14,503 nt of DNA from CAYZEZ01 sp964477295 (GTDB lineage Bacteria > Bacteroidota > Bacteroidia > Bacteroidales > SM23-62). The DNA is taken from positions 1 to 14,503 of the forward strand of contig CAYZEZ010000110.1 in NCBI GenBank assembly GCA_964477295.1. The letters run 5' to 3'. Position numbers and translations under genes: made by a program. A model generated the notes under the pieces. That model was not told the origin of the DNA, did no database searches, and saw nothing but the letters and a program-made list of their open reading frames with translations. Below are positions 1 to 7,922 of this stretch, in pieces; the first letter of the stretch is position 1, and each line of letters opens with the position of its first letter.

Positions 1-1
1 C

Positions 2-724
2 TTTATCGATGCCGAGCATGCCTTCGACCGGTTTTATGCACAGAAGTTGGGTGTGGACATCGAAAACCTGCTGATCTCGCAACCTGATAACGGGGAACAG
101 GCACTGGAAATAACTGATCACCTTATACGTTCGGGTGCCATTGATATAGTGGTGATCGACTCAGTAGCAGCTCTTACCCCCAAATCGGAAATTGAAGGTG
201 AAATGGGAGATTCCAAAATGGGATTGCAGGCCCGCCTCATGTCGCAGGCACTGAGAAAACTGACGGCAAATATCAGCAAGACCAATACCTGCTGCATGTT
301 CATAAACCAGCTCAGGGATAAGATCGGGGTAATGTTTGGAAATCCCGAAACAACCACTGGTGGTAATGCCCTCAAATTTTACGCCTCCATAAGGGTCGAC
401 ATCCGCCGTACAGGCCAGCTGAAAGAAGGTGAAGATATCCAGGGAAACAGGACGCGTGTAAAAATCGTTAAGAACAAAGTAGCTCCACCTTTCAAGAAAG
501 CAGAGTTTGATATAATGTATGGCCAGGGCGTCTCCAAGACAGGAGAGATTATTGACCTGGGAGTTGAATTGGAACTGATAAAGAAAAGCGGATCGTGGTT
601 CAGTTACGGAGATACCAAGCTGGGACAGGGCAGGGATGCCGTAAAGCAATTGCTGATGGATAATCCTGAACTCGCAGAGGAAATTGAAACAAAGATTTTT
701 GAATCGTATAACAGCAAGATTTAA
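2..724 (+). CDS. recA: RecA recombinase, 3' part (5' end outside the window)
   Basis: RecA is the ATP-dependent strand-exchange protein that forms filaments on single-stranded DNA, drives homologous recombination and triggers LexA-type self-cleavage. The frame is open from base 2, giving 240 residues where a full RecA has about 345, so the N-terminal domain and Walker A loop lie upstream. Visible landmarks are the Walker B segment (VVIDSVAALTP), loop L1 (EIEGEMGD), the MFINQLRDKIGVMFGNPE stretch entering DNA-binding loop L2, and TTTGGNALKFYAS after it. The C-terminal domain is complete (GSWFSYGDTKLGQGRDA to the end) and the tail after it is short, with little of the acidic extension seen in E. 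coli RecA. The TTG at 47 is an internal codon, not a start. The S9 peptidase gene follows 49 bp later on the same strand. Identity is certain; only the 5' end is unseen. Confidence 0.98.
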   Translation, partial: FIDAEHAFDRFYAQKLGVDIENLLISQPDNGEQALEITDHLIRSGAIDIVVIDSVAALTPKSEIEGEMGDSKMGLQARLMSQALRKLTANISKTNTCCMFINQLRDKIGVMFGNPETTTGGNALKFYASIRVDIRRTGQLKEGEDIQGNRTRVKIVKNKVAPPFKKAEFDIMYGQGVSKTGEIIDLGVELELIKKSGSWFSYGDTKLGQGRDAVKQLLMDNPELAEEIETKIFESYNSKI

Positions 725-773
725 CAGACCGCAACCGATATAAGAACCTTGCGTTCAACCAAAACCTAAATCT

Positions 774-2870
774 ATGTATCCCTTTAAACTTTCAGGAGCT
801 ATCCTCCTGTGGGCATTGCTTTATGCATGCACCAGTACCAATCAAAAAAGCTTAAAAAGTGATTTTGATTTTTCGGGAAGGCTTACCGAAACAGAGATTT
901 CAAATGGTGTACTGACCCCGGAGATCCTATGGAAATTTGGCAGGCTGGGTGAAGTGCAATTATCCCCCGACGGTTCTCAGATAGTATATACTGTTACCCG
1001 CTATGATGCCACTACCAATGAACACGCTACGGATATATTCATACAGGTTATCCAGGACGGGGATCCTGTAAAACTAACCGATAGTGATGGTTCATATAAT
1101 AACCCCCGCTGGACCCCGGATGGATCAAGAATAGGATTCATCACGGGTAAATCAGGTTCCCCACAGATATGGGAAATGAATCCCGACGGGTCGGGATGGG
1201 TGCAGGTATCTGATCATGAAGGAGGCATAAACAGCTTTGAGTATTCCCCTGCTGGTGGCCATATTCTGTTCACCTCAGATGTCAAAACCGATGTCACGCC
1301 TGCCGAATTGTATCCCGATCTCCCTCTGGCCAATGTGAAGATCATCGACGACTTGATGTACCGGCACTGGAACGACTGGACCGATTATCGTCACAGCCAT
1401 ATTTTCGTTGCTTCCTTAAAGGGAAACAAGCTGGAAAAAGCCATAGACATTATGCCAGGGGAACCCTGGGATTCACCGCTTTCCCCTTATTTCGATGCAA
1501 GTGAGATCAGTTGGAGCAAAGATGGTAGGTACATTGCCTATACCTGTAAAAAAATGAAAGGGAAAGAATATGCCCTGAGTACCAATTCAGATATCTACCT
1601 GTATAGTCTTGAATCAGGAGACACAAAAAACCTGACTGATGGCATGCCTGGATATGATAAGTATCCTGTATTTTCAAATGATGGTAAGAAGATCGCATTT
1701 GAAAGCATGGAAACACCTGGTTATGAGGCTGATAAAAAAAGATTAATGGTTTGCGACCTGGAAACAAGTGAAAAAACTTACCTGACGAAAGATTTCGACC
1801 AGGAGGCATCTCAATATTTCTGGAGCGATGATGACCGGGAGATATGGTTCCTGTCGGGAATCCATGCCACATATCAGATCTATAAGATCAGACTGTCCGA
1901 TCTGGCAATATCCCAGGTAACAAATGGCACTCATGATTATACATATTTCTCTATAGCAGGAGAAACCATGATTGGGACAAAAATGTCGATGCGGATGGCA
2001 TCGGAGGTATTCCGGATAAATCAGGAAAATGGGGAGGAAACCCAGCTTACTTTTATCAATAAACCCATTTATGACCACATAGAAATGGGCCGGGTGGAGG
2101 AACGATGGATAAAAACAACAGATAACAAAGACATGCTGGTATGGGTCATCTATCCACCGGGATTTGATGATACAAAACAATATCCCGCCCTTCTTTATTG
2201 CCAGGGAGGACCACAGAGTGCCCTCAGCCAGTTCTTTTCTTACCGTTGGAATTTCCAGATAATGGCCGCCAACGATTATATTATCGTGGCACCTAACAGG
2301 AGGGGATTGCCTTCTTTTGGCCATGAATGGAACCTCCAGATATCGGGCGATTACGGGGGACAAAACATGAAGGACTACTTAAGCGCCATCGATGCATTAA
2401 AGGAAGAACCATTTATAGATGAAACCCGCCTGGGATGTGTAGGTGCCAGCTATGGTGGTTACTCGGCATTTTGGCTTGCCGGTCATCATGAGAAGCGGTT
2501 TAAAGCCTTTATTGCCCATTGCGGGATTTTTAATTTTGAAAGCATGTATGGGGAAACAGAAGAAATGTTCTTTGTCAATTTTGATTATAAAGGGCCCTAC
2601 TGGCAGGATCCCAAGCCAAAGAGTTATGAGTTCTCACCGCACCTGGCCGTGCAGAACTGGGATACGCCCATACTGATCGTCACCGGGCAGAATGATTTCC
2701 GGATACCTTATACGCAGAGTATGGAGGCATTCACTGCAGCGCAGTTGCTTGGTGTACCCAGCAGGCTGCTATTTTTTCCGGATGAGTATCATTTCGTGAC
2801 CAAGCCCCAGGATGCCATACTCTGGCAAAGGGAATTTTTCGGATGGCTGGACAGGTACGTAAAGGAGTGA
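774..2870 (+). CDS. Dipeptidyl-peptidase 5-like S9 serine peptidase, putative lipoprotein
   Basis: This is a prolyl-oligopeptidase family (MEROPS S9) exopeptidase that should cleave dipeptides from the N-termini of oligopeptides in the periplasm. It has 698 residues starting at ATG 774. The start is a lipoprotein signal with lipobox LLYAC, so Cys19 would be lipidated. Residues about 45-430 are a beta-propeller with repeated SPDG/TPDG/SKDG/SNDG motifs. Residues about 440-698 are the alpha/beta hydrolase with QGGP at 477-480 and the catalytic triad Ser559 (GASYGGY), Asp641 (GQNDFRIP) and His673 (DEYHF). From memory of the family, the segments ISGDYGGQNM, VQNWDTPIL and FFGWLDR closely match Porphyromonas gingivalis DPP5, which prefers Ala or hydrophobic residues at P1. 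Dipeptide release and import feed amino-acid-fermenting Bacteroidota. The match to DPP5 rather than another S9 subtype is inference, as is lipidation. The gene lies 49 bp after recA and may share its transcript, although no function links them. Confidence 0.93.
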   Translation: MYPFKLSGAILLWALLYACTSTNQKSLKSDFDFSGRLTETEISNGVLTPEILWKFGRLGEVQLSPDGSQIVYTVTRYDATTNEHATDIFIQVIQDGDPVKLTDSDGSYNNPRWTPDGSRIGFITGKSGSPQIWEMNPDGSGWVQVSDHEGGINSFEYSPAGGHILFTSDVKTDVTPAELYPDLPLANVKIIDDLMYRHWNDWTDYRHSHIFVASLKGNKLEKAIDIMPGEPWDSPLSPYFDASEISWSKDGRYIAYTCKKMKGKEYALSTNSDIYLYSLESGDTKNLTDGMPGYDKYPVFSNDGKKIAFESMETPGYEADKKRLMVCDLETSEKTYLTKDFDQEASQYFWSDDDREIWFLSGIHATYQIYKIRLSDLAISQVTNGTHDYTYFSIAGETMIGTKMSMRMASEVFRINQENGEETQLTFINKPIYDHIEMGRVEERWIKTTDNKDMLVWVIYPPGFDDTKQYPALLYCQGGPQSALSQFFSYRWNFQIMAANDYIIVAPNRRGLPSFGHEWNLQISGDYGGQNMKDYLSAIDALKEEPFIDETRLGCVGASYGGYSAFWLAGHHEKRFKAFIAHCGIFNFESMYGETEEMFFVNFDYKGPYWQDPKPKSYEFSPHLAVQNWDTPILIVTGQNDFRIPYTQSMEAFTAAQLLGVPSRLLFFPDEYHFVTKPQDAILWQREFFGWLDRYVKE

Positions 2871-2903
2871 TGCATTAGTGTGATTTGTAACTAGCTGATA
2901 ATT

Positions 2904-2929
2904 AGATCCTGAAATAAATTCAGGATGAC
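2904..2929 (-). repeat. Dispersed 26-bp intergenic palindrome, copy 1
   Basis: A perfect 8-bp stem, ATCCTGAA (2906-2913) with TTCAGGAT (2919-2926), encloses a 5-nt loop. Read on the minus strand, the 26 bases match 23 of 26 bases of the element at 9222-9247. Two of the three differences fall on a single base pair of the stem, so the pairing is preserved. It sits in the 157-bp spacer after the S9 peptidase gene. There is no T-run after the stem, so it is a poor intrinsic terminator. The rest of the spacer (2871-3027) shows only a weak GGGGA...TCCCC inverted repeat near 2957-2975. Confidence 0.6.
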
Positions 2930-3027
2930 TATCCAACAATATCTGGAATCTATTATGGGGACATAAGCAATCCCCGGATTAAAGTATTTTTATTATATTT
3001 AGTTGAAATTGTATAAGACCGTTCGCT

Positions 3028-3447
3028 ATGAACAATTTTTTTCAATTTCTGCTGCATTTCATCTTTATTGCAACTTTCCTGTTTGTATTTATCATTGCCA
3101 TTATTATTCTCAAGCCATTCAGGTTGCACAGGAAAAGGAAAGTATCTACAATTTTACTGAAAATCAGCTACTTGCTTTACCTTGCATTCTTTCTTGGATT
3201 TGTCTACCTGGTTTTGTTCTTCACCGATAACGAGGTAAGTAATGAGGAAGTCATGGAAAACGGGACTTCCGTGATCTATTACATCATCGTGCTCATTGCC
3301 TTCTTCCTGCCTAACATCGGGATAATGATCCGGCGAAAATTCAAGGAAAATAGAGGGGTCTTCAATTACGCGGTGACTGTTATGAATCTCGTAGTCATTC
3401 TGGCGTTGATTTTTATGATAAGCCAGATAGAGTGGTCGTTTACTTAA
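3028..3447 (+). CDS. Small integral membrane protein, four predicted helices, function unknown
   Basis: I do not recognise this 139-residue protein. Its composition is strongly hydrophobic, with four likely membrane helices at about residues 6-29, 43-66, 82-101 and 113-132. Two basic loops (RLHRKRK at 32-38 and RRKFKENR at 102-109) separate helices 1-2 and 3-4. The loop between helices 2 and 3 (67-80) is acidic. By the positive-inside rule the basic loops face the cytoplasm, so both termini and the acidic loop would face the periplasm. No catalytic motif, metal site or signal cleavage site is visible. The ATG at 3028 is preceded by an AT-rich stretch (2984-3001) with a TATATTTA box, one base off the Bacteroidota -7 consensus, 24 nt before the start. 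The gene runs convergently into miaA with a hairpin at the junction. An overlapping frame (3003-3230) is a shadow. The coding call is good; the function is open. Confidence 0.75.
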   Translation: MNNFFQFLLHFIFIATFLFVFIIAIIILKPFRLHRKRKVSTILLKISYLLYLAFFLGFVYLVLFFTDNEVSNEEVMENGTSVIYYIIVLIAFFLPNIGIMIRRKFKENRGVFNYAVTVMNLVVILALIFMISQIEWSFT

Positions 3448-3454
3448 TTCTCTT

Positions 3455-3481
3455 GAATGGTCAGCCTGCAGCTGACCATTC
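3455..3481. terminator. Perfect 11-bp hairpin between convergent genes
   Basis: GAATGGTCAGC (3455-3465) and its exact reverse complement (3471-3481) flank the 5-nt loop CTGCA. It lies at the meeting point of the membrane-protein gene (ends 3447) and miaA (ends 3461), and its left arm overlaps the miaA stop codon. A T-rich stretch (TATTATCTTCTT) follows on the plus strand, and AGAATTAA follows on the minus strand. Position and stability suggest a bidirectional terminator; the lack of a clean T-run makes that an inference. Confidence 0.55.
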
Positions 3482-4375
3482 TATTATCTTCTTAAGCTTT
3501 TCTTCTAACGGCAAATATCCATCCAGCCAACGGATTGGTATACCATTACGCTCCATCCGCCGGTACCATGTCATCTGCCGCTTGGCAAATTGATGGATAG
3601 CTGTATTCAGCCCTTCAAACATAGTATCATAATCCAAATCACCCCTTAGATGAAGAGCCAGGTATTTATACTCCAACCCATAATACATCAATTGCTCATA
3701 GGTAAGTCCCGAAGCCAGCAGGGCTTCAGCTTCTGCAAGCATTCCATCCTCCAGGCGCTCGTTCAACCTCCCGGTTATGAGCCTCCTGGTTGATTCCCGG
3801 TCATATTTTATTCCAACGACCAGTGTATTCAGTTCAGGGAAATCGCTGTCCTCTTCCTGATTTTCAAGGTAGTATTCTTCAATTTCAATCGCCCTGATCA
3901 GTCGTTTTCTGTTTTCAGTATCCGTGATATTATGCAATGGTTTATACGCCGTAAGCATCTCCTGCATCTCATCCATACTCTTGTCTTCCAGATTTTTACG
4001 TAGTTGTTGGTTCACCGGGACGTTAATCAGCCGGTAACCTTTCAGAACAGCTTCAATGTAGAGTCCGCTGCCACCGCAAAGCACCGGCAGCTTGCTTCTG
4101 CCACGAATCTCATTAAAAGCCTTTATGAAATCACGCTGGTATTCATACACATTGTATTCATAACCCGGATCAGCAATATCAATCAGGTGACAGGGTATCT
4201 GCCGGTCTCCCACTTTGTAGTCGTTCAGGTCTTTCCCTGTTCCAAGGTCCATACCTCTGTAAACCTGTCGTGAGTCGGCGCTGATCACTTCCCCATCCAC
4301 CCGGTCAGCCAACCGGGCAGCTACCTTCGTTTTACCCGAGGCTGTAGGCCCGAGTATTGTTATCAGGTTATACAC
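3461..4375 (-). CDS. miaA: tRNA dimethylallyltransferase MiaA
   Basis: MiaA transfers the dimethylallyl group of DMAPP to N6 of adenosine 37 in tRNAs reading codons that begin with U, the first step of i6A/ms2i6A formation. The protein has 304 residues, the usual length. The P-loop GPTASGKT is at 9-16, followed by the SADSRQVYRGMDLGTGK segment (32-48, with the catalytic Asp34), the GGSGLYIEA segment (101-109), ENRKRLIRAIE (154-164), GLEYKY (233-238) and FAKRQMTWYRR near 263-273. The start is a GTG at 4375. An in-frame TAA lies three codons upstream, no ATG is available before the P-loop, and the GTG places the P-loop at the usual distance, so this start is nearly forced. It is divergent from smpB across 152 bp. 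Family assignment is secure. Confidence 0.97.
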   Translation of the reverse strand: MYNLITILGPTASGKTKVAARLADRVDGEVISADSRQVYRGMDLGTGKDLNDYKVGDRQIPCHLIDIADPGYEYNVYEYQRDFIKAFNEIRGRSKLPVLCGGSGLYIEAVLKGYRLINVPVNQQLRKNLEDKSMDEMQEMLTAYKPLHNITDTENRKRLIRAIEIEEYYLENQEEDSDFPELNTLVVGIKYDRESTRRLITGRLNERLEDGMLAEAEALLASGLTYEQLMYYGLEYKYLALHLRGDLDYDTMFEGLNTAIHQFAKRQMTWYRRMERNGIPIRWLDGYLPLEEKLKKIIEWSAAG

Positions 4376-4527
4376 AATATATTAATACCATTAATAAGTC
4401 TACGAGTCACCATCTGCCTTCAGCCGCCGGTCGGTAAATCACTCTCAATTCCCATGTTCATTCTCCAGGATCATTGTTCACAGTTCCCCGATATCCACAA
4501 AATTATTAAATTCGCACAGATTTTAAG
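4376..4527. promoter_or_regulatory. Divergent intergenic region between miaA and smpB
   Basis: This 152-bp spacer must hold the promoters of both divergent genes. On the minus strand, TAATTTTG (4498-4505) matches the Bacteroidota -7 box TAnnTTTG exactly, but it is about 120 nt from the miaA start and has no TTG at the right distance. On the plus strand, TAAATTCG (4507-4514) is one base off and lies 13 nt before smpB, with no properly spaced -33 TTG. Neither box is convincing alone. Confidence 0.3.
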
Positions 4528-4980
4528 ATGGAAAACAGGATCAACATAAAGAACAAAAAGGCATATTTCGATTACGAGGTCATCGAAAAGTATGTGGCTG
4601 GAATCAAGCTGACCGGCACCGAGATAAAATCGATCCGAAAGGGAAAGGCCAGCCTGGTTGATTCCTATTGCTATTTTGCCAATAATGAATTATGGGTAAC
4701 AAACATGCGTATTTCAGAATATGACCAGGGAAGCTATAACAACCATGATCCTTACCGCGACAGAAAGTTATTACTAAACCGGAAGGAATTAAATAAGCTT
4801 GAAAAGAAAGTCAGGGAAAAAGGATTGACTATTGTTGTACTGCGTCTTTTTATCAATGAGAATGGATTGGCCAAACTCGACATAGGTTTATCACGTGGTA
4901 AAAAGGAATACGATAAACGTGAATCGATAAAGGAAAAGGACATTAAACGCGACATGGAGAGGATGGGAAAAGTAAGATAA
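4528..4980 (+). CDS. smpB: SsrA-binding protein SmpB
   Basis: SmpB binds the tRNA-like domain of tmRNA and delivers it to stalled ribosomes for trans-translation, which tags the unfinished peptide and releases the ribosome. The 150 residues match the usual length. Seen in order: NKKAYFDYEV (9-18), the RNA-binding core GTEIKSIRKGKASLVDSY (30-47), the YDQGSYNNHDPYRDRKLLLN segment (65-84), and the basic C-terminal tail from GKKEYDKRESIKEKD (124-138) to DMER (142-145). That tail enters the mRNA channel in known structures. ATG 4528 gives the conserved N-terminus. It is divergent from miaA and ends 21 bp from the convergent barrel gene. The ssrA gene itself is not in the window. Confidence 0.98.
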   Translation: MENRINIKNKKAYFDYEVIEKYVAGIKLTGTEIKSIRKGKASLVDSYCYFANNELWVTNMRISEYDQGSYNNHDPYRDRKLLLNRKELNKLEKKVREKGLTIVVLRLFINENGLAKLDIGLSRGKKEYDKRESIKEKDIKRDMERMGKVR

Positions 4981-5001
4981 TTGTCTTGCGATATACCTGA
5001 T

Positions 5002-6396
5002 TTACTGCAGGAAGAAAAAGTTGATCACCATATATACCTCTTCCGTATCAAGATCGGACGAAAAGTCGAAGAAATCATCGATCGACTTTAACAGTTCATC
5101 AAAACTCAGATAGTTATCACCATCAAGATCCAGCGATTTAAATTTCTCAGGCATGCTCTCCAGGCTCAACCTATGTTCTTCCTTTTGCGCCTTGAAGTAT
5201 AAATCCAGGTCTTCCCGTGGTACTGCATCTCCCTGGCTCAAGAGGGTTACCAGCTGTTCTTCGGTTAAAGTTATACCCTGGTCATTTACAAAAGCTCCCG
5301 GTTTAGTGTCCTGCTCCTCATCCATATAATCGGGTATACCGTCATCATCGCCATCAAGTGGGCAACCACTTGTATCAACCACCACCATTGGAGGAGTTTC
5401 CGGACAAAGATCGGATCCGTCGTAAACACCATCTTCATCCATATCCTCAAACATGGTATAATCAAAATCACCCAGCTCTGCAAACATCAGCTCTTCCGTA
5501 ATTACCTTGGGTTGTGAAAACAGGTCGAGGTGCAATGTAAAATAGGAAAAGGAATACGCATCATTCTTGTCGTTTCCAACTACGCCTTCACCCTGCCAGC
5601 TTACGTTATCAATAAGATCTGTTGTTGTAAAATGATAAGAATAACCAAACCTGAGCTTTATCCGCTGTGCCAGCAAGAAATCGACCCCCAGATCTATGGG
5701 TATAGCAAATGCATTCTTACTGTAATTCCCGAGACCATAAAGGTCCTGATCCCTTAGATCGGTCTCAAAATTCCAGTCGCGGTATAGCAAAATACTGTTA
5801 TTCAAGTTTTTATCCTCCTGTGAAATACTACGGATCGTTCCATCCGACCAATAGTTGTATTCCAGGCCATTCCCATCATACAGATCTCCTTTTGAACTAA
5901 ATGAGATATTCTCAAATCCCAGGGAAAAAAAGGGCATAAAAGTTGGTTGATCCCTTTTAATCAAATGACCGAAATTGTATTCCAGGCTTATTCCAAAGGT
6001 GATAATACTTGATCTGAAATTGAGATTTCGCGTAATATTTTCCGATGAGCGCTCATTACCTGTAAGAGATCCGGTAAGCAGTGAGAAATTTGCTACAAAA
6101 TTACGCTTGTTATCTATGAATGAAGAAACTTTTAGCTGTAGTGCATAGTTTCCAATCAGGGGTGTCGGGAATGCATTGCTCACATCGCCTTTAAAGTTTA
6201 ATATTCCGGCGCTGATACCAATCACTGGTTTGTATACAGGATTCTCCACTATAATCTCACGGGTCAGCAGCGAATCAAACTCATCTTCATCCTGTGCCAG
6301 AAGTGATTGTGCTGCTATCAACAGAAGTGAAACCATCAGGAGACTCCCGATGGTTTTATTAATAGAAACTGTGATATGTCTGGTCCATTCTCTCAT
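5002..6396 (-). CDS. Outer-membrane beta-barrel protein with TSP3-type Asp repeats and a C-terminal EF-hand
   Basis: This exported protein of 464 residues has a long signal peptide with hydrophobic core about 18-31 and likely cleavage after Ala34 (LLA-QDED). Residues about 55-300 alternate polar and hydrophobic residues with many aromatics (ISAGILNFKGDVS, FGISLEYNFGHL, IKLRFGYSYHF, YFTLHLDLF), as in an outer-membrane barrel. Residues 318-360 contain two Asp-rich thrombospondin type 3-like units (DMDEDGVYDGSDLCP, DGDDDGIPDYMDE). In OmpA-like proteins such units lead into a peptidoglycan-binding OmpA domain, which is absent here. Instead residues 370-464 form a helical tail with a canonical EF-hand loop, D423-x-D425-x-D427-x-Y429-x-S431-x-x-E434. 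Calcium binding at both the repeats and the EF-hand is a reasonable inference; the physiological role is unknown. The next gene upstream, an SPOR-domain envelope protein, is on the same strand 123 bp away, so the two may work together in the envelope. Barrel topology is inferred from composition only. Confidence 0.8.
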   Translation of the reverse strand: MREWTRHITVSINKTIGSLLMVSLLLIAAQSLLAQDEDEFDSLLTREIIVENPVYKPVIGISAGILNFKGDVSNAFPTPLIGNYALQLKVSSFIDNKRNFVANFSLLTGSLTGNERSSENITRNLNFRSSIITFGISLEYNFGHLIKRDQPTFMPFFSLGFENISFSSKGDLYDGNGLEYNYWSDGTIRSISQEDKNLNNSILLYRDWNFETDLRDQDLYGLGNYSKNAFAIPIDLGVDFLLAQRIKLRFGYSYHFTTTDLIDNVSWQGEGVVGNDKNDAYSFSYFTLHLDLFSQPKVITEELMFAELGDFDYTMFEDMDEDGVYDGSDLCPETPPMVVVDTSGCPLDGDDDGIPDYMDEEQDTKPGAFVNDQGITLTEEQLVTLLSQGDAVPREDLDLYFKAQKEEHRLSLESMPEKFKSLDLDGDNYLSFDELLKSIDDFFDFSSDLDTEEVYMVINFFFLQ

Positions 6397-6519
6397 TCAG
6401 ATTCCTGAGCTCCAACTTATACGGGCCAAATTCCTTTTGGTTACTGCAACTCAAATCCGCTGGTTAAAACCGATGGCAATTGATATCGTACTCACATTCC
6501 ACACCCATGGTACACCGAT

Positions 6520-7899
6520 TCACCGTTCCCCGGTAAGTTTCAGGGCTTCAGGTACGGTTATGCGGGTCCCATTCTGGTATGCTGTAACAAAAGCTCCGGA
6601 TATTTTTTTTGTTGTAGATACCATACCCCTGAATTCCTGTGCCTCGCGATAGTTTGGGAATGATCCAAGGGAGTATTTATACCAACCGTTATGAATTTCT
6701 ATTTTGACTGGCCTGTTAAAGCCGTACTTCTTATATACACTCACAGGATCAACAAATACATGAACGGCCGCAAGCTGTACCCTGTAATAGATACCTGTTT
6801 CCACCGGCAACAACATCGTAGGTGGAATATCTTCAAATTGTGTTGGACGTTGTTCTTTGGTAAACGCCTCATTTTCGGTGACAGGAACAGTTTCTTTTAC
6901 CTGTGGTTTCTCCTTAACCAGGGGTTCTTCCTCAATTACCACAGGTTTATCATCCTTGGGCGGAGGCGCAGCTTCACCGCTTTCAACTGATATCAGGAAG
7001 GCTTCCACATTGTTCTCATCCACATCCGACAGATCCATGGGCTGCTGCACAATCGGTACATCAATATTCCTTCCCTGATCAATATATGAGAACTTTCCAT
7101 TTATGGTTAAGTCGGTTGTCGTTTGGGAACCTGCCGGGATCAAACGGTATGCTATTACAAAACCGCTTTCAGGAGGCAAATTCATCCATACAAACTTGGC
7201 AATTCCATTCTTAAAGGTAAAGATCCCATCTTTGGAATCCATGCTTTTCGCATCAAAACCATCCGGGATCTGCTCCTCTATCTTGGCAAACTTGTTCATC
7301 TCCTTCTTATATACCAGGATACGCACAATGATATCATTGCCGGTCACTGTTTTGTATGGAGTTTGCCTGAGACAGGTGATATCATGACGCGATTCGATGG
7401 CCTCTTTTTCAGCAGCCAGGACCCCCGCAAAATCATTTATATCGACCTGTGCACTGGGGACTATAGTTGGTGAAGGTGTGATGGTTAGGGTAACCGGGGC
7501 AACAGCAATGGCCTTTCTTTCGTCACTCTCAACATATGAAAATTCACCCTTCAGGTCAAACTGACCTTTCAGGCGCTCATTAACCATTACTTTATAAGCG
7601 ATTGAGATCACATCCTTTTTAGGCAGCTTGAGCCATATGAAACGAACCCGCTGGTTCACGAATGAAAAATCAGCTGTCTCCGACAGGTTGGCTGATGCGG
7701 TCAGTCCCGCAGGTAGTTCCTGTTGAAATCGTGAAAACTCCTCTAATGATCCTTTTTCAATCTCAATATTTACATTGAACTCCTTGCCTGCAACAACCTC
7801 TTCGGGAACAATCATATTTATTTTGATCTGTGCCTTGCCCTGGGTGAAGATCAACAGGCAACCAATGAGGCTAATAATGTATCCGATTTTCTTAATCAT
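6520..7899 (-). CDS. Periplasmic protein with duplicated Ig-like domain and C-terminal SPOR domain
   Basis: Numbered from the chosen start, this is a 459-residue exported protein. A signal peptide covers about residues 1-24 (MIKKIGYIISLIGCLLIF, then GKAQ). Two related domains follow, about residues 30-140 and 185-282. Each carries the pattern F...LP.G......F.F.N....F.W..LP......IAY.........G.FSY, in units of about 75 residues, consistent with a beta-sandwich. A Pro/Glu/Lys-rich linker spans about 310-355. The SPOR domain at about 370-442 starts YYRVQLAA and includes VYKKYGF, WYKYSLGSFPNYREAQEF and FVTAYQNGTRI. SPOR domains bind peptidoglycan strands stripped of stem peptides, often at division sites. 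The duplicated domain is of unknown function. The frame extends 18 codons further upstream, but ATG 7899 is preferred: it starts directly at a good signal peptide, and the longer start would lie inside the promoter at 7923-7953. The downstream neighbour is the EF-hand barrel protein. Confidence 0.85.
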   Translation of the reverse strand: MIKKIGYIISLIGCLLIFTQGKAQIKINMIVPEEVVAGKEFNVNIEIEKGSLEEFSRFQQELPAGLTASANLSETADFSFVNQRVRFIWLKLPKKDVISIAYKVMVNERLKGQFDLKGEFSYVESDERKAIAVAPVTLTITPSPTIVPSAQVDINDFAGVLAAEKEAIESRHDITCLRQTPYKTVTGNDIIVRILVYKKEMNKFAKIEEQIPDGFDAKSMDSKDGIFTFKNGIAKFVWMNLPPESGFVIAYRLIPAGSQTTTDLTINGKFSYIDQGRNIDVPIVQQPMDLSDVDENNVEAFLISVESGEAAPPPKDDKPVVIEEEPLVKEKPQVKETVPVTENEAFTKEQRPTQFEDIPPTMLLPVETGIYYRVQLAAVHVFVDPVSVYKKYGFNRPVKIEIHNGWYKYSLGSFPNYREAQEFRGMVSTTKKISGAFVTAYQNGTRITVPEALKLTGER

Positions 7900-7922
7900 A
7901 AGATTTACAATATTTTGCAGTA

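Noticed and set aside
161..649. Minus-strand open frame of 162 codons inside recA
   Set aside because: It lies antisense to a highly conserved gene, has no domain I recognise, and is a shadow of recA codon usage.
1743..2363. Minus-strand open frame of 206 codons inside the S9 peptidase gene
   Set aside because: It is antisense to a clearly coding region, rich in Cys, His and Ile without a recognisable fold; a shadow frame.
2904..2929. Intrinsic terminator after the S9 peptidase gene
   Set aside because: The stem is only 8 bp, AT-rich, has no following T-run, and recurs elsewhere as a dispersed repeat.
3003..3230. Plus-strand 75-codon frame overlapping the membrane-protein gene
   Set aside because: It overlaps the better 139-residue frame out of phase, starts with TTG and lacks regular membrane helices.
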